From Cheiracanthium punctorium (taxonomy: Eukaryota > Arthropoda > Arachnida > Araneae > Cheiracanthiidae), in the NCBI GenBank assembly GCA_038373885.1, contig JAWZYV010012263.1, positions 558,001 through 622,000 on the forward strand: a stretch of 64,000 bases of DNA. The letters run 5' to 3'. Below the pieces are notes generated by a model. The model saw nothing but the letters and a program-made list of their open reading frames with translations. It was not told the DNA's origin and ran no database searches. Shown here in pieces: positions 46,570 through 57,479 of the stretch (its first letter is position 1; each line of letters opens with the position of its first letter). The position numbers were made by a program, and so were the translations under genes.

Positions 46570-46800
46570 ATCTCTAAGAAAAAGAGATATATATAAAATT
46601 CTGTCTTTAAAATACAACATTCGCGAATAATTAAAAACCAATTTCGGGGCATTTTGAATAGTTGGGGAAAGTTTGGGTGGGGGAGCCATTTCTCATGAAC
46701 TATAAAATTGTTGCTTTAAATTGTTGATAAATATGAATTCTATGTTTAGGCACAGCTTGTTTGTAATTAAAAACATGTATAAAATTCAAACAAATAAATA
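46570..46800 (+). repeat. Dispersed repeat (copy 2)
   Basis: It matches 40225-40515 in block order: AGAGATATATATAAAATT, GTTTGGGTGGGGGAGCCATTT, then TTAGGCACAGCTTGTTTGT (the middle block is quoted in part: GGGTGGGGGAGCC). The hAT MITE at 46047 lies just upstream. Confidence 0.45.
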
Positions 46801-47033
46801 ATTCTAATATTGATAGTTGTCAATAGTTGTAATAAAAAAAATTAAATCATACTATTTGATTACAGAAACAAAATATTTTCACAAGAGACTTCTTCATATT
46901 TATATGTCCAACTACTTCATTCCTTTAAATAGCAACCGAATTACATTTATTCTGCTTATGTTTCCGGACATATTTATAATTCTTGCCTCATCTGGAGGAA
47001 TTATATCTAAGTGTAAAAAATGCGAAACGTTTT

Positions 47034-47112
47034 AGAATCCCTTTAAAAGTCCACCACTCAAGGCACACACGCTTTTGGGAGATACCCTTCGTGCAGATTT
47101 GCCTTAAACACA
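47034..47112 (+). repeat. SINE family A 3-prime fragment
   Basis: CCCTTTAAAAGTCCACCACT, then ACCCTTCGTGCAGATTTGCC and TTA, corresponds to the last ~80 bases of the SINE. The tRNA-like head is absent. Confidence 0.65.
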
Positions 47113-47814
47113 GTTCAATGCAATAAATAATTCGGGAATCGGGAATTACCCGAGTGAGATATTTAATAAATTGAAGAGAATACTGTTTTACAGAAACATT
47201 AATATTTTTCGGATGAATAAATAGTTTAAGCGAATGAAATATTTCACAATATTCCGATCGTGTCACTTAAGACTGACAGAAAGTTATGCTCAGTTATCCA
47301 AAATCAAATCAGGGCATCATAACACCGAAACGTATAAATGCAGTAGCATGAAATTATAGAGATTTGTTTGCAAATAATTAGCTCTGGGAAGAAATTCGAT
47401 CGTCGAATTAACCAAAATGATCATATTAAACTTTTGATAATTGTATCTCGAACCATAAATACAGTTTTAATTACAGCCAGAATTTAAATGTAATTACAAA
47501 ACACTTGCATATTACATGTTATGAGGAATTGAGTCAATTTTCCAAAACGATTATTAACGTCAGAACACACTACGAAGATAGGATGATAATGATCTTGGAA
47601 ATAATCGTAAAAATGGATGTGAATTTTATAATACAGGTTTTAAGGGGATCGTGGACATTAAAAAGTTTTTTTTTTAAATTTAATAAGATAGGATTATGAA
47701 ATTTTGTATTTTAATATATTAAACTAAAAGCATCATAAACAACTGAAAAAAATTAAAATAAATTTTAAAAATATTACTAATTAATTAAAAATTAATTAAT
47801 TTTTTAGTTTCGAA
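47113..47814. other. AT-rich sequence without recognised genes
   Basis: The short ORFs at 46988-47266 and 47505-47699 have no domain-like features. Confidence 0.5.
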
Positions 47815-48128
47815 AAAATGCTCCATGCGTTTTAATTTTAACTTTTTTTTAGTAATTTTGTTTTATAATAGTATAAAAGTATATTTTAAAATTGTCTGTG
47901 TATCGGTTTTTGATACGACCGAGTCGTTAATTTTTTAGAAATATTTTCATGGATTTATACCAAACTTTCCCGAAATTTTTCGTAAATAAAAGTGAAATTT
48001 CATAATCGAAATTTTGACTCTATTTAAAAAGGATACACAGATTTATTGTAATATATGAGAAGAATATTTGTAGTAAATTTTGTACAATTCCGCGCGCGCG
48101 ACCAAAATTCAGTCGCATGGAGCATTTT
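47815..48128. mobile_element. Short MITE with AAAATGCTCCATGCG termini
   Basis: AAAATGCTCCATGCG at 47815-47829 mirrors CGCATGGAGCATTTT at 48114-48128, a perfect 15-bp TIR. It spans 314 bp and is non-coding. The target duplication is not clear. Confidence 0.6.
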
Positions 48129-48860
48129 CAAGGCAAGAAAATCACAAAAACTTGATATGCAGAAAATACAGTTTAAAGTGTAACTTTCCATTTACCTTTA
48201 ACACCGTCTCTTCTGAATAATTTTATTTATAATTTTACCTTAACAAAACATATTTTTAAAATAATTTCATTCGAATATTAGCTTATTTTGTAAAACGTTC
48301 AATAAAAATTGTGACGTGTTTATTTACGCGTTTGTTTGCATTTTTGTGGACTGTCCCTTTTAATTTTTTCAAACCCTAATATCTTTCTAAAAAATTGCCG
48401 TAGACATACGCGGTTTTTTCTCCGTGGTTCAGCTTTAACTGTAGAATTTTAGTATGTAAAAAAGAAAAAACTCATTTTTTTGAGCCAATTTTGATGATTT
48501 GGCTGTCCACCATCCCTTTAATGGGACAGTACTCTCATTTGAAATAGGTGAATGCATGATGTTACTCCTCGGTAAAAGAAAATTGAAACTAAAACTCCAG
48601 TAGAACTTCTTAAAATATATAATTTCGTGTGAGCAAATATTTTTTCCCCAATAGTCACACATCAAATACTCGGAATTATTTCAGCATTAATTACTAGCTT
48701 TAAAAAGTCGTTCAACAGTTTAAAATTAATTTTGACGTATCTGCTATCAAAGATGGGATAGCATGACCTAGCATTTTAATGATTTGAAGCAGAAAAAAAA
48801 AATATGTATAGTAATTAACTATATAAATGCATTGTTATAACGTTATTAAACATGTCAACT
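48129..48860. other. AT-rich sequence without recognised genes
   Basis: The antisense ORF 48435-48665 has no recognisable domain. Confidence 0.5.
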
Positions 48861-50049
48861 TACACGCTTAAATCTATTGATTAACACTAACACTCATTTA
48901 TTGATTAAATTTCTTATCGGCCGATTTAAATCCTTTTACGCCAAAAATACTCATTCAAGACAATAATTTGTGAATGCCTCAATTCGCCCCAGCACTCCCC
49001 ATCCGCTATATTCTACTTAGTTCAATTTTCACAATATTTTTGTCTATTTGAGTATTCTCTCTCTTCTCCCCCACGACCCATATCCTATTACTATCACGTG
49101 ACAACGCTCTTAACGGATAACGGTTCATAGTATAAAACGCGGGCATAGTTGTGTGTGTATTCCCTGGCGATAGTTTTATGTTATATCCGAATACCAAATG
49201 CATCTTTTTCATATTCAGAGTTGTGTAAAAGTTGTGTAAATATTCAGAGTTGAAATAAATTCAGCCTAGATATGGAGAAGATGCTTTAGGTAAAGATTTC
49301 GCTTTAATGACATAGTTTCTTACGATTGGATTATAAAAAGCTGTTGTAAAACAAATGAAGTTAGGATATCTCCACCCAAAGTGAGTAAGTAGTATTTTAC
49401 CTTTTTCATGTCAATAAATTGGGTTGCTGCTTTAATTAAATCTCACAGCTGGTTTAACCATGATTGCATTTCTGTATTCTGACTGTACTGTGAATTCGTT
49501 TTATAACGAGAGACTATAGTGAAATTATATTCTATTTATTAAAAAAATTCTTTTTTATAGTGTATTAAGATATATGTAATGTATTTGCCTTGATTTAAAA
49601 TTTATTTTCTCGGGCTTATAATCATAGATTACAGCTCTGATAATAAAAAATGAAGAAAACGAATCTTTCAATATATTAATCAAAAACAGCAAATTTTAAT
49701 AAAACACCCTTTTTCTAGCTTAAAATAATAATCTTAATTGAGTACAGATATGTTAATAAAAAAAGGGCTGATTTTGCAAAAACGCTCATTCTATAGCTTA
49801 AATAATAATCATATTTGAGTACAGTTATATTAATCAAAAACGGACAGACACTCCTCATTTTTGATTATTATTTAGCCTAAATGGAGCTGTTGTATAATGC
49901 TCAAAAATTGAGAATTTTTCACTCCATTGATATTTGTCGATTAATTGAGCAAATTTTACTCAATCGGGAGAATGGCTGTTTGAAGTCAAAAATTGAGTAA
50001 AAATATACTCCGTTTGATTATTATTTTACTCAATAGAGTTAAGCGTGTA
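48861..50049 (-). mobile_element. TACACGCTT inverted-repeat element (copy 2, inverted)
   Basis: It starts TACACGCTTAAATCTATTGA and ends TCAATAGAGTTAAGCGTGTA. The interior is the reverse complement of 7523-8674 with small indels, so the two copies are intact siblings. The antisense ORF 49006-49212 corresponds to the ORF at 8328-8528. Its persistence in both copies reflects shared DNA ancestry and does not prove coding. Confidence 0.8.
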
Positions 50050-50510
50050 TATATAATAGATATATAGTAATTTTTTTCATTATTTAGAAACTGCATGTTT
50101 TCAAAGCAATTGCATAAATGTGTAAAATAGAAAAAAACTTGTTAGTTGATTTTCAATGACCTTTATTCCGTTTTACCAAAGTCAATCGTTTCTTTCTTTC
50201 TTTCTTTTTTTTTTAAGGGACAGGGGGGTGGGGGGGGAGTAAGAGACCTTGATATTTATCGTTTTGTTAACAGAAAAATTTCTTATATGTGTGGGTGGGA
50301 GTTTAAAACTCTCTTCCTGTCACATAAAAAAAAAGTCACCCAACCACTCATTCCCTTTTTTAACCAAAAATCAATTGCATGTGTACTGATTATCCTACAC
50401 TCTTCTTTCATAGCTTGACTTAATAAACCAAGCTGTTAAAGCACGTTTAAGCATTCGCAGTCTAATGATACATCGATTTAACTATTAATTTTATAAGAGA
50501 AAATTTTCAA
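50050..50510. other. AT-rich sequence without recognised genes
   Basis: It contains a TTTC microsatellite at 50187-50206 and a G-rich strip at 50222-50240. The ORF 50146-50418 runs through these simple repeats. Confidence 0.5.
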
Positions 50511-50515
50511 AAATT

Positions 50516-51121
50516 GTGGCTGCACGAGATTACCTACGCACACACAACATCTCGGCAGCTGAAGGCCGGTCAAATGGGTACATTTGGCCTGGTCGGAAAA
50601 CGCCTCACTCTATCACGCAGATTTCTCGGGATCGAATCCAGCACTCTTCGTACGCTTCCCTTCATGAATGATCAGTACAACGAACACACACTCTCCTTCT
50701 CGCCTTCAGCGACAGATGGCGCCAGCACCGACCTCTTCCATTTCTCGTTCACTCTTTCAAAGTCCGCAAAGAGCGACAACGAAGCCCACATAGTGTGGCA
50801 CACGATACAAAGTCCTCAACGAGCGGCAGCGAAACCCACAACGCGTGGCAGTGACCTCACAAGGTCCACAACGAGTGGCAGCGACTTCTAAAAGTCCACA
50901 AAGAGTGGCACATTCCACAACTCTTAGAGCATCGTTCGTCAATCTCCGAGTGACTCTCTAGGGGCGGAGTAGTGTGGTGGCACAAGATCACCTCCGCGCA
51001 CACAGTATCTCAGCAATTGAAGGCCGATCAAATGGGTACCTTTTGGCCTGGTCGGAAAACGCCTCCCTCTACCACACGGATGTCACGGGATCGATTCCAG
51101 CTCTCTCCGCACGCTTCCCTC
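50516..51121 (+). mobile_element. Compact terminal-direct-repeat element (TRIM-like)
   Basis: Two direct repeats of about 148 bp lie at 50516-50663 and 50974-51121. Both begin GTGG and end GCTTCCCTC or GCTTCCCTTC, with GGCCTGGTCGGAAAACGCCT inside. The exact 5-bp duplication AAATT flanks the whole unit (50511-50515 and 51122-51126), so it inserted as one piece. A purine-rich AGGGGCGGAG sits just before the second repeat, where a polypurine tract would be. No gag or pol is present. The termini are not classical TG...CA, and each repeat has a B-box-like GGGATCGAWTCCAG, so a tRNA-related dimer is an alternative. The 125-aa ORF at 50514-50891 is element sequence. Confidence 0.72.
50750..50925 (+). 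repeat. Irregular tandem repeat inside the TRIM-like element
   Basis: Units built on AAAGTCCACAACGAGTGGCA recur about five times with variable spacing. They form most of the internal region between the two terminal repeats. Confidence 0.75.
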
Positions 51122-51257
51122 AAATTAAGATTTTTTTTCAAAGCATTAGATTTCATCGAAATCAGTGACTTTAACAATTAAAAAAAAAAAAGGAATTTTG
51201 AAGTCACCAAGAAAACTAATAATGAAATTATATGTAAATATAAAACTTAATTCGTTA

Positions 51258-51652
51258 TTGAATTTGTAGGAGTTATTATTATACGCCTACTTATTTTAAA
51301 GTTTAATTTTGAAACTCTTACACAGTACTGGGGTAAGGTTACAGTCTTGAAAACTTTAATGGTACCTAAAAAATTAATAAAAAATTTTATTAGTTGCTGA
51401 ATTTTTACTATGCAAACAATAGTTAAATTTTCTTGTCTTAGGTTTATACACTCCTAACTAGAAACATTCTTTTCATTTCATAATTCAAAAACCATTATGA
51501 AAATTAAAATTCAGCATTACTATAAATCCTTTACCTACATATAGTTCCACTGTTGATTTTTTCAGTGAAGGAATATTGTAACCCCAACCCCGGAGAGTTT
51601 CAAAATTAAACTGAAAAAAGTAGCCGTAAAATAATAACTCCTTCAAATATTT
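51258..51652. mobile_element. Foldback element with ~80-bp inverted termini
   Basis: GGAGTTATTATTATACGCCT at the left pairs with the inverted GGAGTTATTATTTTACGGCT at the right. The match extends through GTTTAATTTTGAAACTCT on both arms. The interior also has weaker inverted similarity. It is non-coding, and the target duplication is not resolved. Confidence 0.65.
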
Positions 51653-52044
51653 TAGTATTCTGGCAACATTACTGTAGATGTACGCTACGTCGGCACCCTG
51701 CCGTTACATTACAGTCCCTCCCATGCTTTTATTTTGAATGATGGCCAGAATCCTGTCATTAGGGTTTAAACGTGCAAGCGTACAGGTCCCGCCGGCATTT
51801 ATCGTAAAGACGGTACAGTGCCGTTGCCTTGCCGGACTGCCGACAAGGTACACCGGAGGCTACCACTTTCGTTATAATCCACTGTATTTAGAAGCTATAT
51901 ATTTTTAAAAGCGGGGATAAGAGCAGTTTAAATATGTCTTCTAGAAGTAGGAATCTCGAGATTCAAAGGGATTTATGACTAAAATTGTGGCATTAACATC
52001 CAAGTCCCGGATGAGATTTTCAAACTCAAATTGACATTCTAGCA
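51653..52044. other. Unassigned sequence with a GC-richer patch
   Basis: About 51680-51860 is GC-richer with repeated GCCG phrases (GTGCCGTTGCCTTGCCGG). No ORF or RNA gene is recognised. Confidence 0.4.
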
Positions 52045-52483
52045 TTAACCCTTTGAGGCGCAACCCTTTCCCAATGCTGAAACCCATTTTTCAGCATTGG
52101 GCGGCACAGCTGGCTGTGCCGCACAGCCAGCTGCGTCCAAAAAGGATCTCTAGATCTGTGGCACGCGATGAACGTTTCGATCGTCCGCCATCTTCCTGGT
52201 AGTTAAGTCGAGCGATGGCAACCGCTGCCCTTTTTTTCAGCATTGCGCAATCCATCCAGCTGTTCTCGCATGCTTCCATTTTTCAGCAGATGTCAGTGCT
52301 GTTAAAAATAATCGCCAGATTTTTTTTACGGGAAATGACGTGCTAAAAAGGAAAGCATTCTCGTGGAGCTCTGTCACCCGCAACTATTTTTATAGAAATC
52401 CAATCTATTCTTCGCGACGGGCAACAGTCAAAACGTCACAGTTTGGTGTTCCCAGAGGGGAACACTGCGCGTTAAAGGCTTAA
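52045..52483 (+). mobile_element. piggyBac-type MITE (copy 4, left hairpin arm deleted)
   Basis: It starts TTAACCCTTTGAGGCGCAAC and ends GCGTTAAAGGCTTAA, with TTAA at both ends. Unlike copy 3, most of the left arm is lost. CCCAATGCTGAAA is joined almost directly to TTTTTCAGCATTGGG, leaving a smaller hairpin. Confidence 0.85.
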
Positions 52484-53541
52484 AGTAGGCTATGCATTTC
52501 ATCAGTGTGGTAGCACGAACTTTCCAAAGAAATGAACGTTTTCCTTTCCCATAATAGTTCTTTAGGGAATAGTAGCTCGTTAGGGAATCTAAAACATAAC
52601 AAGAGCAGAAATTTTATTCGCGATAGATTTAAAATTGTCAAATGGTTTTGAGGCATATATATGTATGTATATATATATATATATGCATTTCTCTCTGAAA
52701 GAATTTAGTGAAATATAATTTTTGAAACAGTGCATCACTGTGCGTTCAGGTTTTAATCATCATTCTGACGAAACTCTTCTAACAGTTCTCCTTGTCTGTA
52801 AACCGTAAGTCCTCTAAGTTTTTTTTTTTTTTATAGTTAAACGCGGCTATCACAATAACTAATTAATTCTGAATCCATGCTCCACTGATTATTTCTATCT
52901 TTCTGCGATACAGCAAACAGTATAATCTATAAATACTTCTTAAAGTTCAACCTAGCTTACTGAGAATGTAACTTTAAAAAAAAAAAAGCATTAATTTTGT
53001 AATGCAGAGATAATGATGGTTTGCCATTTCTTTTTAATTTTCAAAAGATAGCTTCCACGTGACTGATAATTTTTAAAAATGTGAAAGTACACCAAGAAGA
53101 CATTTTTAATAATTTATATTTCGCCTTCCGAAAGTCTGATAACATGCGTCATTAGCGACGGTTCATAAAAACATGCGATCTGTCCTCAGGGAATTCTAAA
53201 TAGCTAATAAAGACAGCCATATAGTTAGAGTGGAAAAAAAAATTGATTTATTTTACTAAATACTCTTTTGTGTAGTTTCGGAATATAAAGGAGGAAGTGT
53301 ATTTATAAATTGTCGGAATGAAATTAATATGACCTAATGATACTAGAAGTTGACTTAAAAAGAATACACCAAAAAGTAATTCTATGAGCAGGATTAAAGA
53401 TTTCAAAGTTGTAATTATTTTCTATATTTTAAAAAGTTCTTTATTTAAATGTAGTTAATTCATATGAAATTGTTTAAAATATTGCATCAGCTTCCTTTAT
53501 TTTCCTGCTGAAATGAATACCATTTTTCTTGTTTTACTATA
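52484..53541. other. AT-rich sequence without recognised genes
   Basis: It contains a TA-rich microsatellite at 52656-52685 and T/A runs. No plausible gene is seen. Confidence 0.5.
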
Positions 53542-54227
53542 CAGGGTGTCCCCAAAATACTGAACTTGCTTTTACTCTTTAATTGTTGATTGTAGACGTA
53601 TAAATAAGTTACGTATAAAAAGGTACAGAATTGGATGTCGTAGATTAAGATTTCAGTAGATTAATTAACTAAATATGTGCAAAAATAAAATTTTACTACG
53701 GCCCCCTTAAAAAAAAAAATTCCCCTTTGTAAAATGGGCCTCATACATTGATTAGGTGATGTACAAAATTTCTGTCTTTCATGATAAAAAGGATCAGAGA
53801 TATGTTTAAACGAAGTTGGTAAGGGGCTGTACAATATCAATAATTGCAAAAGCTTTATGTACCTATGCAATGATTATTTTCTTTCGCAATTTGTGTACAG
53901 CCCCTGAAACGTAATCATCGGATGATGTGATTTTTTCTTCTTCAAGAGCCACTGGAAACTGGTTTAAGTCATCATTTACTTATTTTCATATCGCGAAGCC
54001 TTTATAGGCTGAAAGGCTGAAATTTTGTACTTCGCCTCATTAATGTATGGGGGCACATTTTACTAACTGGACATTTTTTTGTACGGTGGTAGTGTAAAAA
54101 TTTAAATATTTAGATTTAATCACCAGAAATTTTAGATTGATTTCGTAAAATTATGTACTTTTTCCCCTCGTAACTTTGAAATTTATTGTATATGTCTATT
54201 CAGCCAGTGTTTCTGAGGCATCCTGCA
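53542..54227. mobile_element. MITE-like element with CAGGGTGTCCC termini
   Basis: CAGGGTGTCCCCAAAATACT at the left is mirrored imperfectly by AGTGTTTCTGAGGCATCCTG at the right, about 25 bp with several differences. CAGGGTGTCCC starts are common among arthropod Tc1/mariner-type elements. The antisense ORF 53661-53870 is not recognisable. A related start occurs at 28319. Confidence 0.5.
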
Positions 54228-54243
54228 TGTTTATAATTATAAT

Positions 54244-54398
54244 TTAACCCTTGAACGCGCAGTGTTCCCGCTCTGGGAACACCCAACTCTGACGTTTCGA
54301 CTGTTGCCAGTCACGAAGAGTAGATTTGATTTCTATAAAAATAGTTGCGGGTGACCTAGCTCCACGAGAATCCTTTACTTTTTAGCACGTCATTTCCC

Positions 54399-54441
<43 letters not shown>

Positions 54442-54798
54442 CACGATTATTTTTAACAGCACTGACATCTGCTGAAAAATGGAAGAATGCGAGAACAGCT
54501 GCATAGATTGCCTAATCCTGAAAAAAGGGCAGACGTTGCCATCACTCGACTTAACTACCAGCAAGATGGCGGACGATCGAAACGTTCATCGCTGGCCACA
54601 GATCGAGAGACCCTTTTTCGACGACAGCTGGCTGAGCACAGCCAGCTGTCGTCGAAAAAGGGTCTCTCGATCTGTGGCCAGCGATGAACGTTTCGATCGT
54701 CCGCCATCGTTCCGCCATCTTGCTGGTAGTTAACTCGAGCGATGGCAACGGCTGCCCTTTTTTCAGCATTGGGAAAGGGTTGCGCCTCAAAGGGTTAA
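54244..54798 (-). mobile_element. piggyBac-type MITE (copy 5, complete, with A39 tract)
   Basis: It begins TTAACCCTTGAACGCGCAGT and ends GCGCCTCAAAGGGTTAA. The central hairpin is nearly perfect. GATGGCGGACGATCGAAACG is mirrored by CGTTTCGATCGTCCGCCATC, and the inner part GACGACAGCTGGCTG by CAGCCAGCTGTCGTC. An uninterrupted run of 39 A lies at 54401-54439, where other copies have about seven. The overlapping ORFs here are palindrome translations. Confidence 0.9.
54401..54439 (+). repeat. A39 homopolymer
   Basis: The run is uninterrupted. It corresponds to a much shorter A run in sibling MITE copies, so it expanded after insertion, unless it is an assembly artefact. Confidence 0.9.
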
Positions 54799-56173
54799 TA
54801 GAAAAACTCCTTCGTTTAAAATTAATATTTCAAACAATGAGCACGATATTTTAAAGCATTTTATCCCGAAACGCCTCCTCAGTTTTCATAAAATAAGTTA
54901 CACTTTTTTAACACCTCATAGGCATCTACGAAAAACTTCCGACAAAGCACATATTTCACAAAAAGAACCAAAATCAATGACGCTTCCCTCCATCCAAAGA
55001 GAATTACGAGCTATTACATCACCGCAACTTCGTGGGTTCCTGCACCTTTTTGTGAAGAACAAATTTTCGTTCCGTTTTTTCCCCCCGCCATAGAAATTAC
55101 TTAGAACTACGGGCGAGTTCCTTCAAAGACGAGTGGTATTTAAGACCAAAAAATTCATGTGAAATGCAACGGACTTTGAATTTTCTTAAGAAAATGCTTA
55201 GCTCATCAGGATGCAGATTTGAAAAAAAAAGCGAGGTGTAAAGCGACCTTTGAACTCGGGCATACCTAAGTCAACAGTTTGGTTCAGCCTAAAAATAAAA
55301 TATGCCATCTTTTTTTGTAAGTTATGTTGACAGTGTTCGTGGAGGGTCCGGCTGGATCGGAATTGTCAAGGAGCCATAATTTTCATCTTCGTGTTCGGAT
55401 GTCAAATTAGTGCATCTTTGTATTCAGTTCATGGAATACCTTGAGATTTTCTTTTTTTTTTTTCCCCAAAAGAAGAAAAATGGAATAAGAAAGCGTTGAA
55501 GAAAAATGATCCCTCGAAAGCTTTTTACCAGTAATAATCCAAAGATACTGCGACAACAGCTTTTCTAAAAATCACTGAAAAGGGAATAAAACATACTTAT
55601 CACCTAAGCTTTAATTGTCAGGAAGAGTCTTAAGAACAATGAAAGTATTTTTAAGAGGAAAAATGTGTCCGGATGTCGGTGTACGAAATGGCTCTAAAAT
55701 TTTGAAATTTGCAGCTTTTTTTCATTTTTTTCGGGGCAATCGGATGAAGATAAGCAGAGTGCAGTACTTTTCTTTTATTTTCTTCTTTTTATACCGCGAC
55801 AATTAAAATTCGTGTAATAAAAAGTATTACGAAATCTTCTGTGAGACAGTTTAGAAAGTTGTTTTTAACAGTAAGAATGAATTTTGGCTCAATATAATCT
55901 ATACTACTATATCCATAATTAAGGCATTTTCCATTTTATTTTGAGTGCTTCTTTATGCTGTTTAAAATTTTAAAATTTAGTTATCGCGATATCCAACCTA
56001 TGTGATGTATATTTAAGAAAAGTGAAAGTAAATATTTTTGCAAGCTCTATGAAAATAACAGTACCAAGTATATAAACGGAGTCATGCATTTTATCTTTAT
56101 AATTGATGGAGAATTACACAGACGTATGTTTTGATCGTCTGTTTATGAACTATCTTCAATCTAACTGATGAAA
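54799..56173. other. Unique sequence without recognised genes
   Basis: About 54850-55420 has more mixed composition (GAATTACGAGCTATTACATC, GGAGGGTCCGGCTGGATCGG) and no repeat features, so it could be a conserved non-coding block. The ORF 55615-55806 lacks domain signs. Confidence 0.4.
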
Positions 56174-57479
56174 TCTATATAAATAAAATTAGACTTTTGT
56201 CTGTACATTTCTTGGAATTCAAAAATTTTGCGATTTCTATCCGTTTCAAGCACCCGGGAATCCGATGCGACCCTCAAAAAAAAGTTTGTCTGTCTGTCAT
56301 TCTGTCCGTGACGCTTTTTTTGTTTAAGCATCACGTAAAAACGACTGAAGCGAATGAATGATATGAAATTGGGTGTCATGATAGGTGGTCACTCAACTTA
56401 AAACATAGGCGTCGAATTTTTAAAAACTCTTGATTAGATTTCCAGATTTTGCGAAAATCGTTTCAAACTGCGTAAATCTGTGTTCAAGCATCACGTAAAA
56501 ACGACTGAAGCGAATGATATGAAATTGGGCGTCATTATAGGTGGTCACTCAACTTAAAACATAGGCGTCGAATTTTAAAAAAATCTTGATTGGATTTTGA
56601 GATTTTGCGAGAATCCTTTCAAACTGCGTAAATTTGTGTTCAAGCATCACGTAAAAACGACTGAAGCGAATTGTATGAAATTGGGTGTCATGATAGGTGC
56701 TCACTCAACTTAAAACATAGGCGTCGAATTAAATTAAAATCTTGATTAGATTTTGAGATTTTGCGAAAATCATTTCAAACTGCGTAAATTTGTGTTCGCT
56801 CATCACGTAATAACTGCAAAGGTGAAAAAATGATATTTGGTGAAATGATAGGTGGTCACTCACCTTAAACTATAAGCATCTAATTAAAAAAAAAATTGAT
56901 CAGATTTCGAGATATTGTGAAAATCGTTTAAAACTGAGTGAATATTTGTTCCCGCATTACGTAATAATGACTAAAGCGAATGATATGAAATTTGGTCACA
57001 TGATAGATGGTTTCTCAACATAAACTATAGGTGTCCAATTTTTAAAACATTTTTATTAGATTTTGAGATTTTGTGAAAATTCTCTCAAAATACGTTTATA
57101 TTTCTTCAAACATCACGTAATAACGACTAATACGAATGATACGAAATTTAGTGATAGGATAGGTAGTTGCTAATCTTAATTTATAGGCGTTGAATTTTTA
57201 AAATATTTTGATTACATTTTGAGATTTTGCGAAAATTATTTCAATATGCGTAAATATTCGTTCGCGCATCACATAATTATGACTAAAGCGAATGAAATGA
57301 TATTACTTAGTTACTCTCTAACCTGTAATATGTTAACAGTACATAAAAATTATAACTTCGCTTTCTTTACTTTGGCAACATACTACATCCATTCTGTGTA
57401 CTCCTACAATGCTGACGAAACTTCTTGCTTTTTGGAAATTTGCATTCACTAACACGTCAAGGACGGGTACTTCAGCTAG
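56174..57479 (+). mobile_element. Non-autonomous Helitron with minisatellite interior (copy 2)
   Basis: It starts TCTATATAAATAAAATTAGA preceded by A and ends GGGTACTTCAGCTAG followed by T. The sub-terminal hairpin (ACGTC-AAG-GACGGGT) is partly broken compared with copy 1. The interior has about seven units of ~140 bp sharing CATCACGTAAAAACGACTGA and ATAGGTGGTCACTCAACTTA. It lies in the opposite orientation to copy 1. No Rep/helicase is encoded. Confidence 0.9.

Noticed and set aside
50514..50891. 125-aa ORF with fairly balanced composition
   Set aside because: It lies wholly in the TRIM-like element and its tandem array. The sequence is explained by repeats.
54479..54790. Three overlapping ORFs on both strands with similar peptides
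   Set aside because: They translate the two arms of the MITE palindrome, which is why the strands give matching peptides.
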